Counted from the stretch's first letter, positions 23,692-33,131 are shown. The stretch: DNA of 64,000 nucleotides from Clostridiales bacterium (GCA_004555915.1 SFJM01000012.1:1-64000), one strand, 5' to 3'. Made by a program: numbers and translations. The notes: generated by a model from the sequence alone, not told the origin.

Positions 23692-24570
23692 ATGAAAAAG
23701 ATATTGTATCTGATATGGATTGTTCTGGCAGGTCTGGGCGGTGCGGCCCTGCGGGGCATGAGCCTGCTTCATGGCTATGAAGCGGATACCGGGCTGCCGG
23801 TGGAAGGCTACCTGCCTGCCATGGCACTGATTGGCCTGACCGTTGCGGTGGCGCTCACAGCCCTGCTTACCGGACGTCTGGGCTTCCAGAGCCGCAGCAG
23901 CTGGAGCTTTGAGCAGATGTATGGCAATATGCCCCTGCTGCTCCGGCTGGTATGCATGCTGTGCGGGCTTGGCGCCGCGGGAATCTGTGCATGGGGCATG
24001 TACAGCCTGCCGGATCAGGTGGCAGAGCAGGCCGCAGTGTATGGAGACCAGATTCTGCTGCCGGGAAGGCTGATTGTCACAGCCACAGCGGTCGCATGGG
24101 GGCTGGGCGTCCTGTCCGGTTTGTGCATGCTGCTGCTTGCCCGCGGGCAGGGGAGCAAGCCGGCAACACGGCTTACAGGCTTATGCTGTACGGTACCGAT
24201 TTTCTGGTGCTGTCTGGATCTGATTATGGTGTACCATGAAAACAGCGGCAATCCGGTGCTGTCGGATTACAGCTACCTGCTGCTGATGATTATCGCTGTG
24301 ATGGCATCGTTCCACAGCATCGGAACCTATCTGTACAGTGCCAGCGGCAGCGGGGCACGATGGATTGCGGTTGCCGGCATGGCAGTGTATCTGGTGTTTG
24401 TCAATGCAGGCGGCACGGCAGCTGCCATATGGCAGACCGGGTCGGCAGCCGGTATGCTGGAACGGTTTGGCACGGGCAATACGCTGCGCATCGGAGCGCT
24501 GGCTCTGGCGGGGCTGTATCTGCTCATCCAGCTGGGCTGCACGCTGGGAAAAAAAGAAAAACAGGCATAA
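23692..24570 (+). CDS. Multi-pass membrane protein of unknown function
   Basis: 292 aa, strongly hydrophobic, with about seven or eight predicted transmembrane helices (ILYLIWIVLAGLGGAALRG; ALIGLTVAVALTALLTG; LLMIIAVMASFHSIGTYLY; ALALAGLYLLIQLGC) and short charged loops, ending in KKEKQA. No family motif is recognised. It begins 22 bases after secA and is probably cotranscribed, but nothing ties it to secretion. A terminator follows. Confidence 0.75.
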   Translation: MKKILYLIWIVLAGLGGAALRGMSLLHGYEADTGLPVEGYLPAMALIGLTVAVALTALLTGRLGFQSRSSWSFEQMYGNMPLLLRLVCMLCGLGAAGICAWGMYSLPDQVAEQAAVYGDQILLPGRLIVTATAVAWGLGVLSGLCMLLLARGQGSKPATRLTGLCCTVPIFWCCLDLIMVYHENSGNPVLSDYSYLLLMIIAVMASFHSIGTYLYSASGSGARWIAVAGMAVYLVFVNAGGTAAAIWQTGSAAGMLERFGTGNTLRIGALALAGLYLLIQLGCTLGKKEKQA

Positions 24571-24575
24571 AAAAG

Positions 24576-24612
24576 AAACAGCATTTCGAAACCCTTCGGA
24601 ATGCTGTTTTTC
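24576..24612 (+). terminator. Rho-independent terminator of secA operon
   Basis: Stem AAACAGCATT / AATGCTGTTT followed by TTT. On the other strand it could also serve the converging phospholipase-like gene. Confidence 0.8.
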
Positions 24613-24632
24613 CATATTCTGTTTGAACCGGA

Positions 24633-25547
24633 CTATGATTCCGGCAGTCCAAGATAGTTGGTGGGGAACAGGTACCGGGGCAGAGGCTTGCCGGTCTGTA
24701 CCGCATCATAGCAGGCATCCATGAGCTGGGCTGCCGGGTGCTGGGCCTGATTGAGAATCTGAAAATAATCCGTATACCGGCGCATACGCGGTGTGGCGGC
24801 ATCAATCCATGGCTGATGGCTCATGTTGGTGCAGTCGGCATCCAGCGGATTGACCGGACGGATATGGCTGGACAGGAAACCGGATGTATGCAGACGTTCC
24901 TCCATCCAGCTGGCAGCGAAATGGCGGCGGCCGGTGCGGTCGTGCAGCATATGCTGGATGCGGAGCATGGAGCGCATGGAGCTTTTCACGGAATTGGATG
25001 GGATACGGATGCCATATACCGTCCAGATGGCATTGGACAGCATCGCTCCCATGCAGTTTGCCGCTTTATTGTCCATGGACAGCAGCATATAGGAACGGAA
25101 TTCCGATGGGCTGCCGGAATGGGCGGCTGCAATCAGGGCACGATCCAGCTCGGATTCACACAGGTTGTGCTGTGCCTCATGGGACAGCTGGGGATACAGC
25201 GGGTCGATGCGGTAGTTGGCAATATAGGTAACAAACGGATGTGCCACCCGGTCAAGGACATAATGGCAGCAGTAGCCCAGCAGATAAGCCGTGGCCTCCG
25301 GCGTGTTCAGGCGGGAGCATTCGGCGACCAGCTCGGAGAACATCCGGGCCACCCGTTCCTCATGCAGGCTGTGCCCGGTGCGGGAAATATGGTTTTCATA
25401 AAAGGGCTGATAATAAAAGAAAATATCCGGGCCCTGTGCACCCCAGCGGAAGGCCAGCGGTGCGGCAGCGGCCGCGTTTGCCAGATAGGGCTGTGCCTGT
25501 TTCAGCGCGGACTCGGCAAACAGATGATGAGAGACAAGCGCAGGCAT
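24633..25547 (-). CDS. Zinc-dependent phospholipase C-like protein
   Basis: 304 aa protein of the Zn_dep_PLPC type. It begins MPALVSHHLFAESAL, with further conserved His/Asp clusters WGAQGPDIFFYY, YCCHYVLDRVAHPFVTYI and LDRALIA, which match the metal-ligand pattern (HxxD/H-HxxxE) of this all-helical fold. ATG 25547 follows CGGAGG; the frame extends upstream without a good site. No signal peptide is visible, unlike secreted clostridial phospholipases, so the protein is probably cytosolic and its substrate uncertain. Confidence 0.75.
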   Translation of the reverse strand: MPALVSHHLFAESALKQAQPYLANAAAAAPLAFRWGAQGPDIFFYYQPFYENHISRTGHSLHEERVARMFSELVAECSRLNTPEATAYLLGYCCHYVLDRVAHPFVTYIANYRIDPLYPQLSHEAQHNLCESELDRALIAAAHSGSPSEFRSYMLLSMDNKAANCMGAMLSNAIWTVYGIRIPSNSVKSSMRSMLRIQHMLHDRTGRRHFAASWMEERLHTSGFLSSHIRPVNPLDADCTNMSHQPWIDAATPRMRRYTDYFQILNQAQHPAAQLMDACYDAVQTGKPLPRYLFPTNYLGLPES

Positions 25548-25573
25548 GGTTTGCGATACCTCCGGAAAAATAT

Positions 25574-25595
25574 ACATCCTAAACAGATAGGATGT
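25574..25595. promoter_or_regulatory. Perfect 8-bp inverted repeat upstream of the phospholipase-like gene
   Basis: ACATCCTA (25574-25581) and TAGGATGT (25588-25595) around a 6-base spacer; a further TAGGATG occurs near 25621. It lies 27 bases before ATG 25547 and could be an operator or a leader hairpin. Confidence 0.4.
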
Positions 25596-25713
25596 AGTTG
25601 TTACTGTTTTGTCATTATTATAGGATGATTTCCACAAAATGTACACGATCACCACTTCCAAAAATCGACGGGAAAAGCAGTATAATTCCGTTACACTGAC
25701 CACAGGACAGTGC

Positions 25714-25742
25714 TTGCATGCAGGGAAAAACAGGTGTATACT
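25714..25742 (+). promoter_or_regulatory. Promoter of ychF
   Basis: TTGCAT (25714-25719), 17-base spacer, TATACT (25737-25742), about 75 bases before the ychF start. Confidence 0.7.
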
Positions 25743-25818
25743 ATAAAAGTATGTAAAAAAAGACCGGGGAATCGCATAGGGGGTTCCCCACAATGTATAG
25801 ATCAAAGGAGAGAATCAC

Positions 25819-26913
25819 ATGAAGCTTGGTATTGTCGGATTGCCGAATGTAGGCAAGAGCACACTGTTCAATGCCATTACAAATGCCGGTGCGGAATCGG
25901 CAAACTATCCATTTTGTACCATTGACCCGAATGTCGGCATGGTAAGCGTGCCGGACGAGCGTCTGGATAAGCTGACGGAAATGTACAACCCACCGAAGAC
26001 CATTCCGGCTGTGGTGGAATTTGTCGATATCGCAGGTCTGGTTCGCGGCGCATCCAGAGGTGAAGGACTGGGCAACAAGTTCCTGTCCCATATCCGTGAG
26101 GTGGATGCCATTGTACACGTGGTACGCTGCTTTGACAACCCGAACATTGTCCATGTAGAGGGCAGCATTGACCCACAGCGTGATATTGAAACCATCAATC
26201 TGGAACTGATCCTGTCGGATATGGAGCTGCTGGAGCGCCGGATTGACCGTTCCAAAAAGCTGGCAAAGGGCGATAAAAAGTATAATGAGGAAATCGCTGT
26301 CTTTGAACGCCTGCATGCGCATCTGGAGCAGGGAAACACCGCACGTACCTTCCCGGAATTTGAGGAGCAGAAGGAACTGATTGATACCGTGGACCTGTTG
26401 TCCTCCAAGCCGGTGATTTATGCGGCAAATGTGGATGAAAACGGCTTCATGGGTGATGAAACCGAAAACGCACGTCTGGAAGCTGTCCGCCGGATTGCGG
26501 AAGAAGAAGGCTCCATGGTCCTGCCAATCTGTGCACAGATGGAGCAGGATATTGCAAGCCTGGAGGAGGACGAAAAGCAGCTGTTCCTGTCCGAGCTGGG
26601 ACTGGAGGAATCCGGTCTGGATCGCCTGATCCGTGTCTGCTATGACCTGCTGGGACTGATGAGCTTCCTGACCGCAGGACCGAAGGAAGTCCGTGCATGG
26701 ACCATTGAAAAGGGAACCAAGGCGCCCCAGGCCGCAGGTAAAATCCATACCGACTTTGAACGGGGCTTTATCCGTGCAGAGGTTGTATCCTATGATGACC
26801 TGATGGCATGCGGCACCATGGTAGCAGCCAAGGAAAAGGGTCTTGTCCGTTCCGAGGGCAAGGAATATGTCATGCGTGACGGAGATATTGTTGTTTTCCG
26901 CTTCAATGTATAA
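25819..26913 (+). CDS. ychF: Redox-regulated ATPase YchF (Obg-like)
   Basis: Universally conserved P-loop protein that binds ATP rather than GTP and associates with ribosomes. 364 aa with G1 GLPNVGKST (7-15), the switch region NYPFCTIDPN, G3 DIAGLVRGASRGEGLG, the altered G4 YAANVDE (in place of NKxD), and a C-terminal TGS domain ending EYVMRDGDIVVFRFNV. AAAGGAG precedes the ATG. Monocistronic in appearance. Confidence 0.97.
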   Translation: MKLGIVGLPNVGKSTLFNAITNAGAESANYPFCTIDPNVGMVSVPDERLDKLTEMYNPPKTIPAVVEFVDIAGLVRGASRGEGLGNKFLSHIREVDAIVHVVRCFDNPNIVHVEGSIDPQRDIETINLELILSDMELLERRIDRSKKLAKGDKKYNEEIAVFERLHAHLEQGNTARTFPEFEEQKELIDTVDLLSSKPVIYAANVDENGFMGDETENARLEAVRRIAEEEGSMVLPICAQMEQDIASLEEDEKQLFLSELGLEESGLDRLIRVCYDLLGLMSFLTAGPKEVRAWTIEKGTKAPQAAGKIHTDFERGFIRAEVVSYDDLMACGTMVAAKEKGLVRSEGKEYVMRDGDIVVFRFNV

Positions 26914-26985
26914 AACGGACGGTTCCTTTTTGCATTGTTACCGAAAATGATATCAAATCGACACAAAATTGTTTCGATTTTGTAA

Positions 26986-27014
26986 TTGTATTTTTCCTTG
27001 CAATGCACTATGAT
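26986..27014 (+). promoter_or_regulatory. Promoter of the vanW gene
   Basis: TTGTAT (26986-26991), 17-base spacer, TATGAT (27009-27014), about 90 bases before the start at 27106. Confidence 0.55.
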
Positions 27015-27105
27015 ATTCATATTCACTGGCTTGTGCAGCCTGTACAGGCAGAATCAGTAAAATATAGCATTGTTTCACAGGAAAAAGCAGGAGGACTTAG
27101 ACTGC

Positions 27106-28932
27106 ATGAAAGAAAATAAAAAATCCGGTATTGCACCGGAGGAGAACGGCGCAGAGGAAAAAACCAAGGGGTTTCCGGTTGTGACGGAGGAAGATCAGGC
27201 AAATGCAGCCGCCTTTGAAATGAAGAAAAAGACAGCTGATGGCTGGGTTGCAGCGGCACCGGTAACGGTCAGCGGAGGCATCCCGGAGGCGCAGGAACCG
27301 CGGGAAGAAACCGTGGCATCTGAGCCGGAAGATAGCGATACCGCAGAGACAGAGCCGGATTCCGCACCGGCAGAGGAGCGGTATCCGGAACAGAATCCGC
27401 AGGAGGCAACCATACTGGAGGCCGACGATTTTGATGAAGCGGATGAGGACGATGACCAGCCGGCAGAGAAGCGCAGCGGCAAGCACAGCAGAGGCAAGCG
27501 TATTGCCGCAGTGATTGCCGGTGTGGCTGTGGTTGCCGTGGTTGCCCTGAGTGTATATGTCTATACATACAGCAAGATTTTTCCCGGTGTGAAGGTTGCG
27601 GATGCGTATAAGCTCAGCGGCATGACCCAGTCCGAGGCACAGGCGTATATCGCCGGTGAGGTACAGGACAGCGTGTTCGACAAGAGCATTACGCTGACCG
27701 GCAAGGATGTGGTCAGGGATGAAGACAAGACCTATGAAATCAAGCTTGCTGATGTGGCACAGTCGGTAGACAGCGAGGCATCCGCCGAGCAGGCATATCG
27801 TATGGGCCGTGAAGGCGGATATTTCCAGCGCATGAGCACCGTGCTGGGCTGTATCTTTGGCGGACGGGAGATTTCCATGAATGCCACACTGAAGGATGGC
27901 GCCGTGGAGCAGGAAGTGGCAGAGATTTCTGCTAATCTGGCATATGACCCGGTTCAGCCCAGCTGGAAGGTAGACAAGGAAAGCAAACAGCTGAATATTG
28001 ACACCGGCATCCAGGGTGTGGGCTTTGATGCAGATCAGGTGGCTGCGGACATGACCGCACAGGCACAGAGTGTCAATCTGGAAGACTATACCATTGAAAC
28101 CTATGCGGTGGATCAGGAAAAGCCGGATGCCGCAGCCATTGCCAAGGATGTAAACACTGAGCCGAAAAATGCGACGGTGGACAAGGAAGACGGTAAGACC
28201 GTCATTGAGGCAGTGGATGGTGTCAAGGTAGCAGAGGAAAGCATTGCATCTGCAATTGGTGATGCCAGTGAGCAGAGCTATCAGGTTCCGGTTGAGCTGA
28301 CTGCGGCAACCATTAAAAAGGCAGATCTGGAAAAGGTGCTGTTCCGTGATACGCTGGGCACTGCTACCACGTATTATAACGGCGGCCTGGCAGGCAGAAC
28401 CACCAATGTCAGACTGGCAGCACATTCGATTGATGAAACCATTCTGAACCCGGGTGAGGAATTTTCCTATAACGATGTGGTGGGTGAGCGCACCTATGCC
28501 CGGGGCTATCGTTCCGCAACCATCTTCTCGGATGGTGAGGAGGTTGACGGCCTGGGCGGCGGCGTATGCCAGGTATCCTCTACCACGTATATGGCAGTCC
28601 TGCGTGCGGATTTGGATGTAACGGAGCGTTACTGCCATCAGTTCCAGGTATCCTATACACCGGTATCTCAGGATGCAGCGGTATACTGGGGCAGCAAGGA
28701 TTTCCGCTTTGTCAACAATACCGATTATCCGGTAAAGGTTGTTTCCAGTGTGGGCGGCGGTACCCTGACGGTTTCCATTATTGGTACCAAGACAGAGGAA
28801 AAGGAGATTTCCTTCTCCAGCAAAACCTATTACAGTGGAAGCTATAAGCATGCTACTCTGTACAAGACTGTGACCAAGAACGGTGAAACCACCACAACCA
28901 AGGAAAATACAAGCAGCTATCTGCTGAAGTAA
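27106..28932 (+). CDS. VanW family protein with peptidoglycan-binding domain
   Basis: Membrane-anchored cell-wall protein of 608 aa from ATG 27106 (AGGAGG 11 bases upstream). Residues 1-130 are acidic, Glu/Pro/Ala-rich and probably disordered in the cytoplasm. A transmembrane helix follows (RIAAVIAGVAVVAVVALSVY, about 138-158). Outside come a putative peptidoglycan-binding region (GMTQSEAQAYI and following) and the VanW domain near the C-terminus (NPGEEFSYNDVVGERTYARG; GGGVCQVSSTTY), then a short beta-domain. VanW proteins accompany some vancomycin clusters but are widespread; no resistance genes are nearby, so a wall-assembly role is more likely. Confidence 0.88.
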   Translation: MKENKKSGIAPEENGAEEKTKGFPVVTEEDQANAAAFEMKKKTADGWVAAAPVTVSGGIPEAQEPREETVASEPEDSDTAETEPDSAPAEERYPEQNPQEATILEADDFDEADEDDDQPAEKRSGKHSRGKRIAAVIAGVAVVAVVALSVYVYTYSKIFPGVKVADAYKLSGMTQSEAQAYIAGEVQDSVFDKSITLTGKDVVRDEDKTYEIKLADVAQSVDSEASAEQAYRMGREGGYFQRMSTVLGCIFGGREISMNATLKDGAVEQEVAEISANLAYDPVQPSWKVDKESKQLNIDTGIQGVGFDADQVAADMTAQAQSVNLEDYTIETYAVDQEKPDAAAIAKDVNTEPKNATVDKEDGKTVIEAVDGVKVAEESIASAIGDASEQSYQVPVELTAATIKKADLEKVLFRDTLGTATTYYNGGLAGRTTNVRLAAHSIDETILNPGEEFSYNDVVGERTYARGYRSATIFSDGEEVDGLGGGVCQVSSTTYMAVLRADLDVTERYCHQFQVSYTPVSQDAAVYWGSKDFRFVNNTDYPVKVVSSVGGGTLTVSIIGTKTEEKEISFSSKTYYSGSYKHATLYKTVTKNGETTTTKENTSSYLLK

Positions 28933-28986
28933 GGACAAACAAGTTCAAATGAAATCTGGCGGCAGTGCCGCACACAGGAGAATGCA

Positions 28987-29796
28987 ATGGGCAACAGGAA
29001 ACATCAGCATGCACAGCATGTTTTGGGCAGCAAGCTGGCTGCAAAAAAAGATCTGATGGAAATGCTGTGGCCTGTCCTGGGTGCGACACTGCTGTTTTTT
29101 ATTCCGTATGTTTTATTGTCAGAGGCATTGGGACTGGCATGCTATGGCACCGGTATGCAGCTGCGGGAGGATCTGACCCAGGCGCAGCTGCTGTCTTATG
29201 TGCTCGCCTTTGAGATTGCCAACCTGCTGCTGGTACAGCCGCTGTATTTTGGTCTGACACAGTTTTATGCCCTGCGCCGTGCCGGAGGACGTCCGCGGCT
29301 GAGCATGGTGACCATGTGCCTGGCTTCCCCGAAGCTGTACTGGAAATCCGTCCGGCTGGCATTGCTTTTGCTGCTGTTTGCCGTGTTGTGGATGATTCCG
29401 ACAGGTTTGATCTGTGCTGTGGGCTATGTGGCATTTGTATCCATTGTCTCCACCCGGTTTGGATGGTTCCTGTTTATTGAAGTGGTGATTGTGGCGGTGG
29501 CGTGGTATGCGTCGGTGATGCTGCAATACCACTGCAGCTATGCCCTGCTGGCGGAGCAGCCGAAGCTTGGCTGCTGGAAGGCGGTGCGTATGGCCGTGGG
29601 GAAATTCAAAGGGCATCGGATGGAAGCATTCAGCCTGCTCATCAGCTTTAGCTTCTGGCTGGTGATGTCCGCCTTGCTGGGCGGGGTTCCCCTGTTGGTT
29701 GTTCTGCCCTATCTGCTGCTGGCATTGTACCACTTATTTGACCGGATACGCGGCGTGGAAATCCGGGTTGCAACGGAAAAAACGGAAAACCAGTGA
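28987..29796 (+). CDS. Integral membrane protein, DUF975-like
   Basis: 269 aa with about six hydrophobic helices. The C-terminal part (YALLAEQPKLGCWKAVRMAV followed by FKGHRMEAFSLLISFSFW and PYLLLALYHLFDRI) has the pattern of DUF975 membrane proteins: a helix carrying the 'ADNP-LG--EAL--S---MKG' motif before two closing helices. Function of the family is unknown. GGAG precedes the ATG by 7 bases. It is 54 bases after the vanW gene and shares its terminator. Confidence 0.65.
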   Translation: MGNRKHQHAQHVLGSKLAAKKDLMEMLWPVLGATLLFFIPYVLLSEALGLACYGTGMQLREDLTQAQLLSYVLAFEIANLLLVQPLYFGLTQFYALRRAGGRPRLSMVTMCLASPKLYWKSVRLALLLLLFAVLWMIPTGLICAVGYVAFVSIVSTRFGWFLFIEVVIVAVAWYASVMLQYHCSYALLAEQPKLGCWKAVRMAVGKFKGHRMEAFSLLISFSFWLVMSALLGGVPLLVVLPYLLLALYHLFDRIRGVEIRVATEKTENQ

Positions 29797-29801
29797 AGCA
29801 T

Positions 29802-29845
29802 ACGGGTACAGATGGAAAAAATCCGCTGTGCCCGTTATTTTTTTT
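29802..29845 (+). terminator. Rho-independent terminator
   Basis: Stem ACGGGTACAG / CTGTGCCCGT (one G:U) followed by a run of eight T residues. Confidence 0.85.
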
Positions 29846-29939
29846 CGGCAAAATGGGGAAATTTTTCAAAATAACTTGATGTTTAGCCCTGTTTTGGTAT
29901 ATCATTAATAGCAGTCTAAAAAAGAAAGGAAAGATTTTG

Positions 29940-31913
29940 ATGGAGAAGAAACCATTTTATATAACCACCCCGATTTATTATCCATCTGCCAACCTGCATA
30001 TCGGACATTGCTACTGCACCGTAGCAACAGATACCATGGCACGCTTTAAGCGCCTGCAGGGACATGAGGTGATGTTCCTGACCGGCACAGATGAGCATGG
30101 CCAGAAGATTGAGGACAAGGCAAAGGAAGCAGGCGTAACACCGAAGGAATTTGTCGATAAGATTGTCAGCGGTGTCAAGGAACTGTGGAAGCTGATGAAT
30201 ATTTCCAATGACCGTTTTATCCGTACCACGGATGATTATCATGTGGAAGCTGTCCAGAAGATTTTTGAGCGTCTGAAAAATCAGGGCGATATCTATAAGT
30301 CTGTGTATAAGGGCAAGTATTGCAAGCCCTGTGAGTCGTTCTGGACGGAGACCCAGCTGGTAGATGGCAAGTGTCCGGACTGCGGCCGTGAGGTTGTGGA
30401 CGCAGAGGAGGAAGCATATTTCTTCCGCCTCAGCAAGTATGCGGACCGCATTATCAAGCTGTATGAGGAGCATCCGGACTGGCTGGAGCCGGCATCCCGT
30501 GCCAATGAAATGCTGAACAACTTCATCAAGCCGGGCCTGGAGGATACCTGCGTATCCCGCACCACCTTCTCCTGGGGCATTCCGGTAACCTCTGACCCGA
30601 AGCATGTGGTATATGTATGGATTGACGCGCTCACCAACTATATCACCGCACTGGGCTATGAGAACGACAAGTACGATGATTTTGACAAGTTCTGGCCGGC
30701 GGATGTACATTTTGTCGGCAAGGAAATTGTACGGTTCCATTCCATCCTGTGGCCGGCAATGCTGATGGCACTGGATGTACCGCTGCCGAAGAAGGTATAT
30801 GGTCATGGCTGGCTGCTGCTGGATGGCGGCAAGATGTCCAAGTCCAAGGGCAATGTGGTTGACCCGGTATTCCTGTGTGAGCGTTACGGCGTGGATACCC
30901 TGCGGTATTTCCTGATGCGTGAGTTCCCGTTTGGCTCGGACGGCACCTTCTCCAATGAAGCGCTGATTAACCGCATCAATGCGGATCTGGCAAATGACCT
31001 GGGCAACCTGGTTTCCCGTACCGTTTCCATGGTGGAAAAGTATTTCGGCGGTACCCTGCCGGCAGAGCAGGCTGCTGACCCGATTGATGATGAGCTGATT
31101 GCCATGGCATCCGGCCTGCGTGACAAGTATGAGGGCATTATGGAATCCTATGCATTCCAGGACGGCCTGATTGAGATTTTCAAGGTTATTTCCCGTGCAA
31201 ACAAGTATATTGATGAGACTGCTCCGTGGGTACTGGCAAAGGATGAGGCAAACAAGCCGCGTCTGGCACGTGTCATGTACAATCTGCTGGAGACCATCCG
31301 CATTGCAGGCGTGCTGCTGACACCGTTTATGCCGGAATCCGCAGAAAAGATTCGCGTACAGATTGGTGCTGCAGAAGAACAGTACAACTGGGATACTGCG
31401 GGCGTTTATGGTACCCTGCCGGCTGATGTAACCGTATGCAAGGGCCCGGCACTGTTCCCGCGCATTGATATGAACAAGGAAATCGCATTCCTGGAAGACC
31501 GTATGGAAAAGCAGGTCAAGGAAGCGGAAAAGGCTGCCAAGAAGGCAGAAAAGGCCGCGAAGAAGGCTGCCAAGGAAGAAGCGTCGGCAGGCGTTGCCAT
31601 TGGCATTGAGGATTTTGCCAAGGTGGAGCTGAAAACCGCAAAGGTTGTAGCCTGTGAGCCGGTAAAGAAGTCGGACAAGCTGCTGTGCCTGCAGGTGGAA
31701 ATCGGCGAGGAAAAGCGTCAGATTGTTTCCGGTATTGCGGAATATTATAAGCCGGAAGAGCTGGTTGGCAAGACCGTTGTGGTTGTTGCAAACCTGAAGC
31801 CGGCAAAGCTGCGCGGTGTGGAGAGCCAGGGCATGATTCTGGCGGCAGACGCACCGGAAGGCGTAAAGGTTGTATTTGTTGACGGCATTCCGTCCGGCTG
31901 CAAGATTCGATAA
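29940..31913 (+). CDS. metG: Methionyl-tRNA synthetase
   Basis: Charges tRNA-Met. 657 aa. The Rossmann catalytic domain has HIGH (ANLHIGHCYC, about residues 18-27) and KMSKS (GGKMSKSKGN); a zinc-binding knuckle YCKPCESFW and KCPDCG lies in the connective domain. The helical anticodon domain ends in an Ala/Lys-rich linker (EAEKAAKKAEKAAKKAAKEE), then a C-terminal tRNA-binding OB domain (FAKVELKTAKVVACEPVKKS). ATG 29940 is preferred over TTG 29937. A possible promoter TTGATG-16-TATATC lies at 29876-29903; the leader is too short for a T-box. Confidence 0.97.
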   Translation: MEKKPFYITTPIYYPSANLHIGHCYCTVATDTMARFKRLQGHEVMFLTGTDEHGQKIEDKAKEAGVTPKEFVDKIVSGVKELWKLMNISNDRFIRTTDDYHVEAVQKIFERLKNQGDIYKSVYKGKYCKPCESFWTETQLVDGKCPDCGREVVDAEEEAYFFRLSKYADRIIKLYEEHPDWLEPASRANEMLNNFIKPGLEDTCVSRTTFSWGIPVTSDPKHVVYVWIDALTNYITALGYENDKYDDFDKFWPADVHFVGKEIVRFHSILWPAMLMALDVPLPKKVYGHGWLLLDGGKMSKSKGNVVDPVFLCERYGVDTLRYFLMREFPFGSDGTFSNEALINRINADLANDLGNLVSRTVSMVEKYFGGTLPAEQAADPIDDELIAMASGLRDKYEGIMESYAFQDGLIEIFKVISRANKYIDETAPWVLAKDEANKPRLARVMYNLLETIRIAGVLLTPFMPESAEKIRVQIGAAEEQYNWDTAGVYGTLPADVTVCKGPALFPRIDMNKEIAFLEDRMEKQVKEAEKAAKKAEKAAKKAAKEEASAGVAIGIEDFAKVELKTAKVVACEPVKKSDKLLCLQVEIGEEKRQIVSGIAEYYKPEELVGKTVVVVANLKPAKLRGVESQGMILAADAPEGVKVVFVDGIPSGCKIR

Positions 31914-31996
31914 GATACGCAGCAGGCGTTTTTACCAAAAGATTGGGCTGAGATCGTCGGCTTGTTACTGCTGACAGAATCACCGACAGGATGAGC

Positions 31997-32098
31997 GCAA
32001 AAGGGGACCCTTCTGGCGGGTCCCCCTTTGCAAACCCCCAGCCCATTGTCTGGCGTTGGGTGTTCAAAACGAAAAGACACCAAACGTTTTGAACACCC
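31997..32098 (-). repeat. Dispersed paired-hairpin element, copy 2
   Basis: Second copy of the element at 16447-16560, on the opposite strand. The conserved hairpin is GCAAAAGGGGACCC (31997-32010) / GGGTCCCCCTTTGC (32018-32031). The variable hairpin is a perfect 14-bp stem GGGTGTTCAAAACG (32058-32071) / CGTTTTGAACACCC (32085-32098). The linker CAAACCCCCAGCCC matches copy 1 when reversed. The rest of the 368-base gap 31914-32281 has a short open frame of no recognisable family and the terminator-like hairpin described next. Confidence 0.7.
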
Positions 32099-32234
32099 TG
32101 GTTGCCTTTCTGCACAGAGATTTGGAGAACAAGACTGTACCGCTGATGGATACCTCAGCCAGTGCAGCTGCGGATATGGTTTTGAAATCTCTGGTTGCAA
32201 TCTCCATAGAACGCATTAGGATGGTATACGTCCC

Positions 32235-32256
32235 AACCTCCCGTCGGGAGGTTTTT
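32235..32256 (+). terminator. Terminator-like hairpin just before tatD
   Basis: Perfect eight-base stem AACCTCCC / GGGAGGTT with a 3-base loop, then TTTTTC. It ends only 25 bases before the tatD ATG, leaving no room for a promoter, so it either ends metG transcription partly or acts as an attenuator in a tatD leader. Confidence 0.75.
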
Positions 32257-32281
32257 CTATCTACCATAAGGAGGAACACAC

Positions 32282-33073
32282 ATGCTTTTTGATACCCATG
32301 CCCATTACGATGACAGCTGGTTTGACGCGGACCGTGAGCAGCTGCTTGCGTCTATGCCGGAACACAATGTGGGGCTGATTCTGAATCCGGGCTGTACGGT
32401 GGACACCTCGGAAACCGCCATCCGGCTGGCGGAGACGTATGACTTTATGTATGCGGCTGTGGGCATCCATCCGGAATACAGCATGGGTGTGACGGAGAAG
32501 GACCTCATGCGCATCCGGGAATTGTCCGCCCATCCGAAGGTCAAAGCCATCGGGGAAATCGGACTGGATTATTATTGGGAAAAGCGTTCGCCGGAAACTA
32601 CGCCGCCCCGGGAGCAGCAGAAAAAGCTGCTGCGTGCCCAGCTGGAGCTGGCGCGGGAGGTGGGACTTCCGGTAATCATTCATGACCGGGAGGCACATGA
32701 GGACTGCTTTAACATTGTCAGAGAATATGCGGATTTGAAGGGCGTGTACCATTGCTATTCCGGCAGTCTGGAAATGGCAAAAGAGATTATCAAGCTGGGC
32801 TGGTATATTTCGTTCACCGGCGTGATTACCTATGGCAGGGCCAAGAAAGCGCGCCGCATCATTGAAAACCTGCCGATGGAGCGCATGATGATTGAGACAG
32901 ACAGCCCCTATCTGACCCCGGAGCCGGAACGGCTTGCGGAGCGAAAAGTGCGTAATAGCTCCCTGCTTGTCCATCGTGTGGCAGAACAGATTGCGGATTT
33001 CAAGGGCATGACGGTGGAAGAGGTGGAACGCATCACACTGGAGAATGGCAAGAGGTTCTTTGGAATTGAGTAA
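32282..33073 (+). CDS. tatD: TatD family metal-dependent hydrolase
   Basis: TIM-barrel metallohydrolase (263 aa) with 3'-5' exonuclease activity in characterised members. Metal ligands are visible: FDTHAHYDD (His6, His8), GEIGLDYYW, IIHDREAH, YHCYSGS and ETDSPYL. AAGGAGG lies before the ATG. The metG-tatD pairing is common in Firmicutes, but here the two genes are separated by 368 bases holding a repeat and a terminator-like hairpin. Confidence 0.93.
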   Translation: MLFDTHAHYDDSWFDADREQLLASMPEHNVGLILNPGCTVDTSETAIRLAETYDFMYAAVGIHPEYSMGVTEKDLMRIRELSAHPKVKAIGEIGLDYYWEKRSPETTPPREQQKKLLRAQLELAREVGLPVIIHDREAHEDCFNIVREYADLKGVYHCYSGSLEMAKEIIKLGWYISFTGVITYGRAKKARRIIENLPMERMMIETDSPYLTPEPERLAERKVRNSSLLVHRVAEQIADFKGMTVEEVERITLENGKRFFGIE

Positions 33074-33083
33074 TTTGCAATAA

Positions 33084-33116
33084 AAAATGCCATCCGGCTT
33101 GTTCGGATGGCATTTT
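33084..33116. terminator. Bidirectional terminator between tatD and metY
   Basis: Perfect 13-base stem AAAATGCCATCCG / CGGATGGCATTTT with a 7-base loop; T runs on both strands serve the two converging genes. Confidence 0.85.
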
Positions 33117-33131
33117 ACATGTTTTGAGGAA

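Noticed and set aside
21009..23759. Very long open frame antisense to secA (over 900 codons), and similar long antisense frames over yloV, cca and vanW
   Set aside because: They mirror the codon bias of the true gene on the other strand, give His/Cys/Ile-rich, domain-less proteins, and lack ribosome binding sites.
27106..28932. Vancomycin resistance locus because of VanW
   Set aside because: No vanH/A/X/Y/S/R genes are nearby, and VanW-domain proteins are common wall proteins in Clostridia.
29846..29939. T-box or S-box leader for metG
   Set aside because: The predicted leader is only about 30 bases, too short for either riboswitch, and no T-box motif is present.
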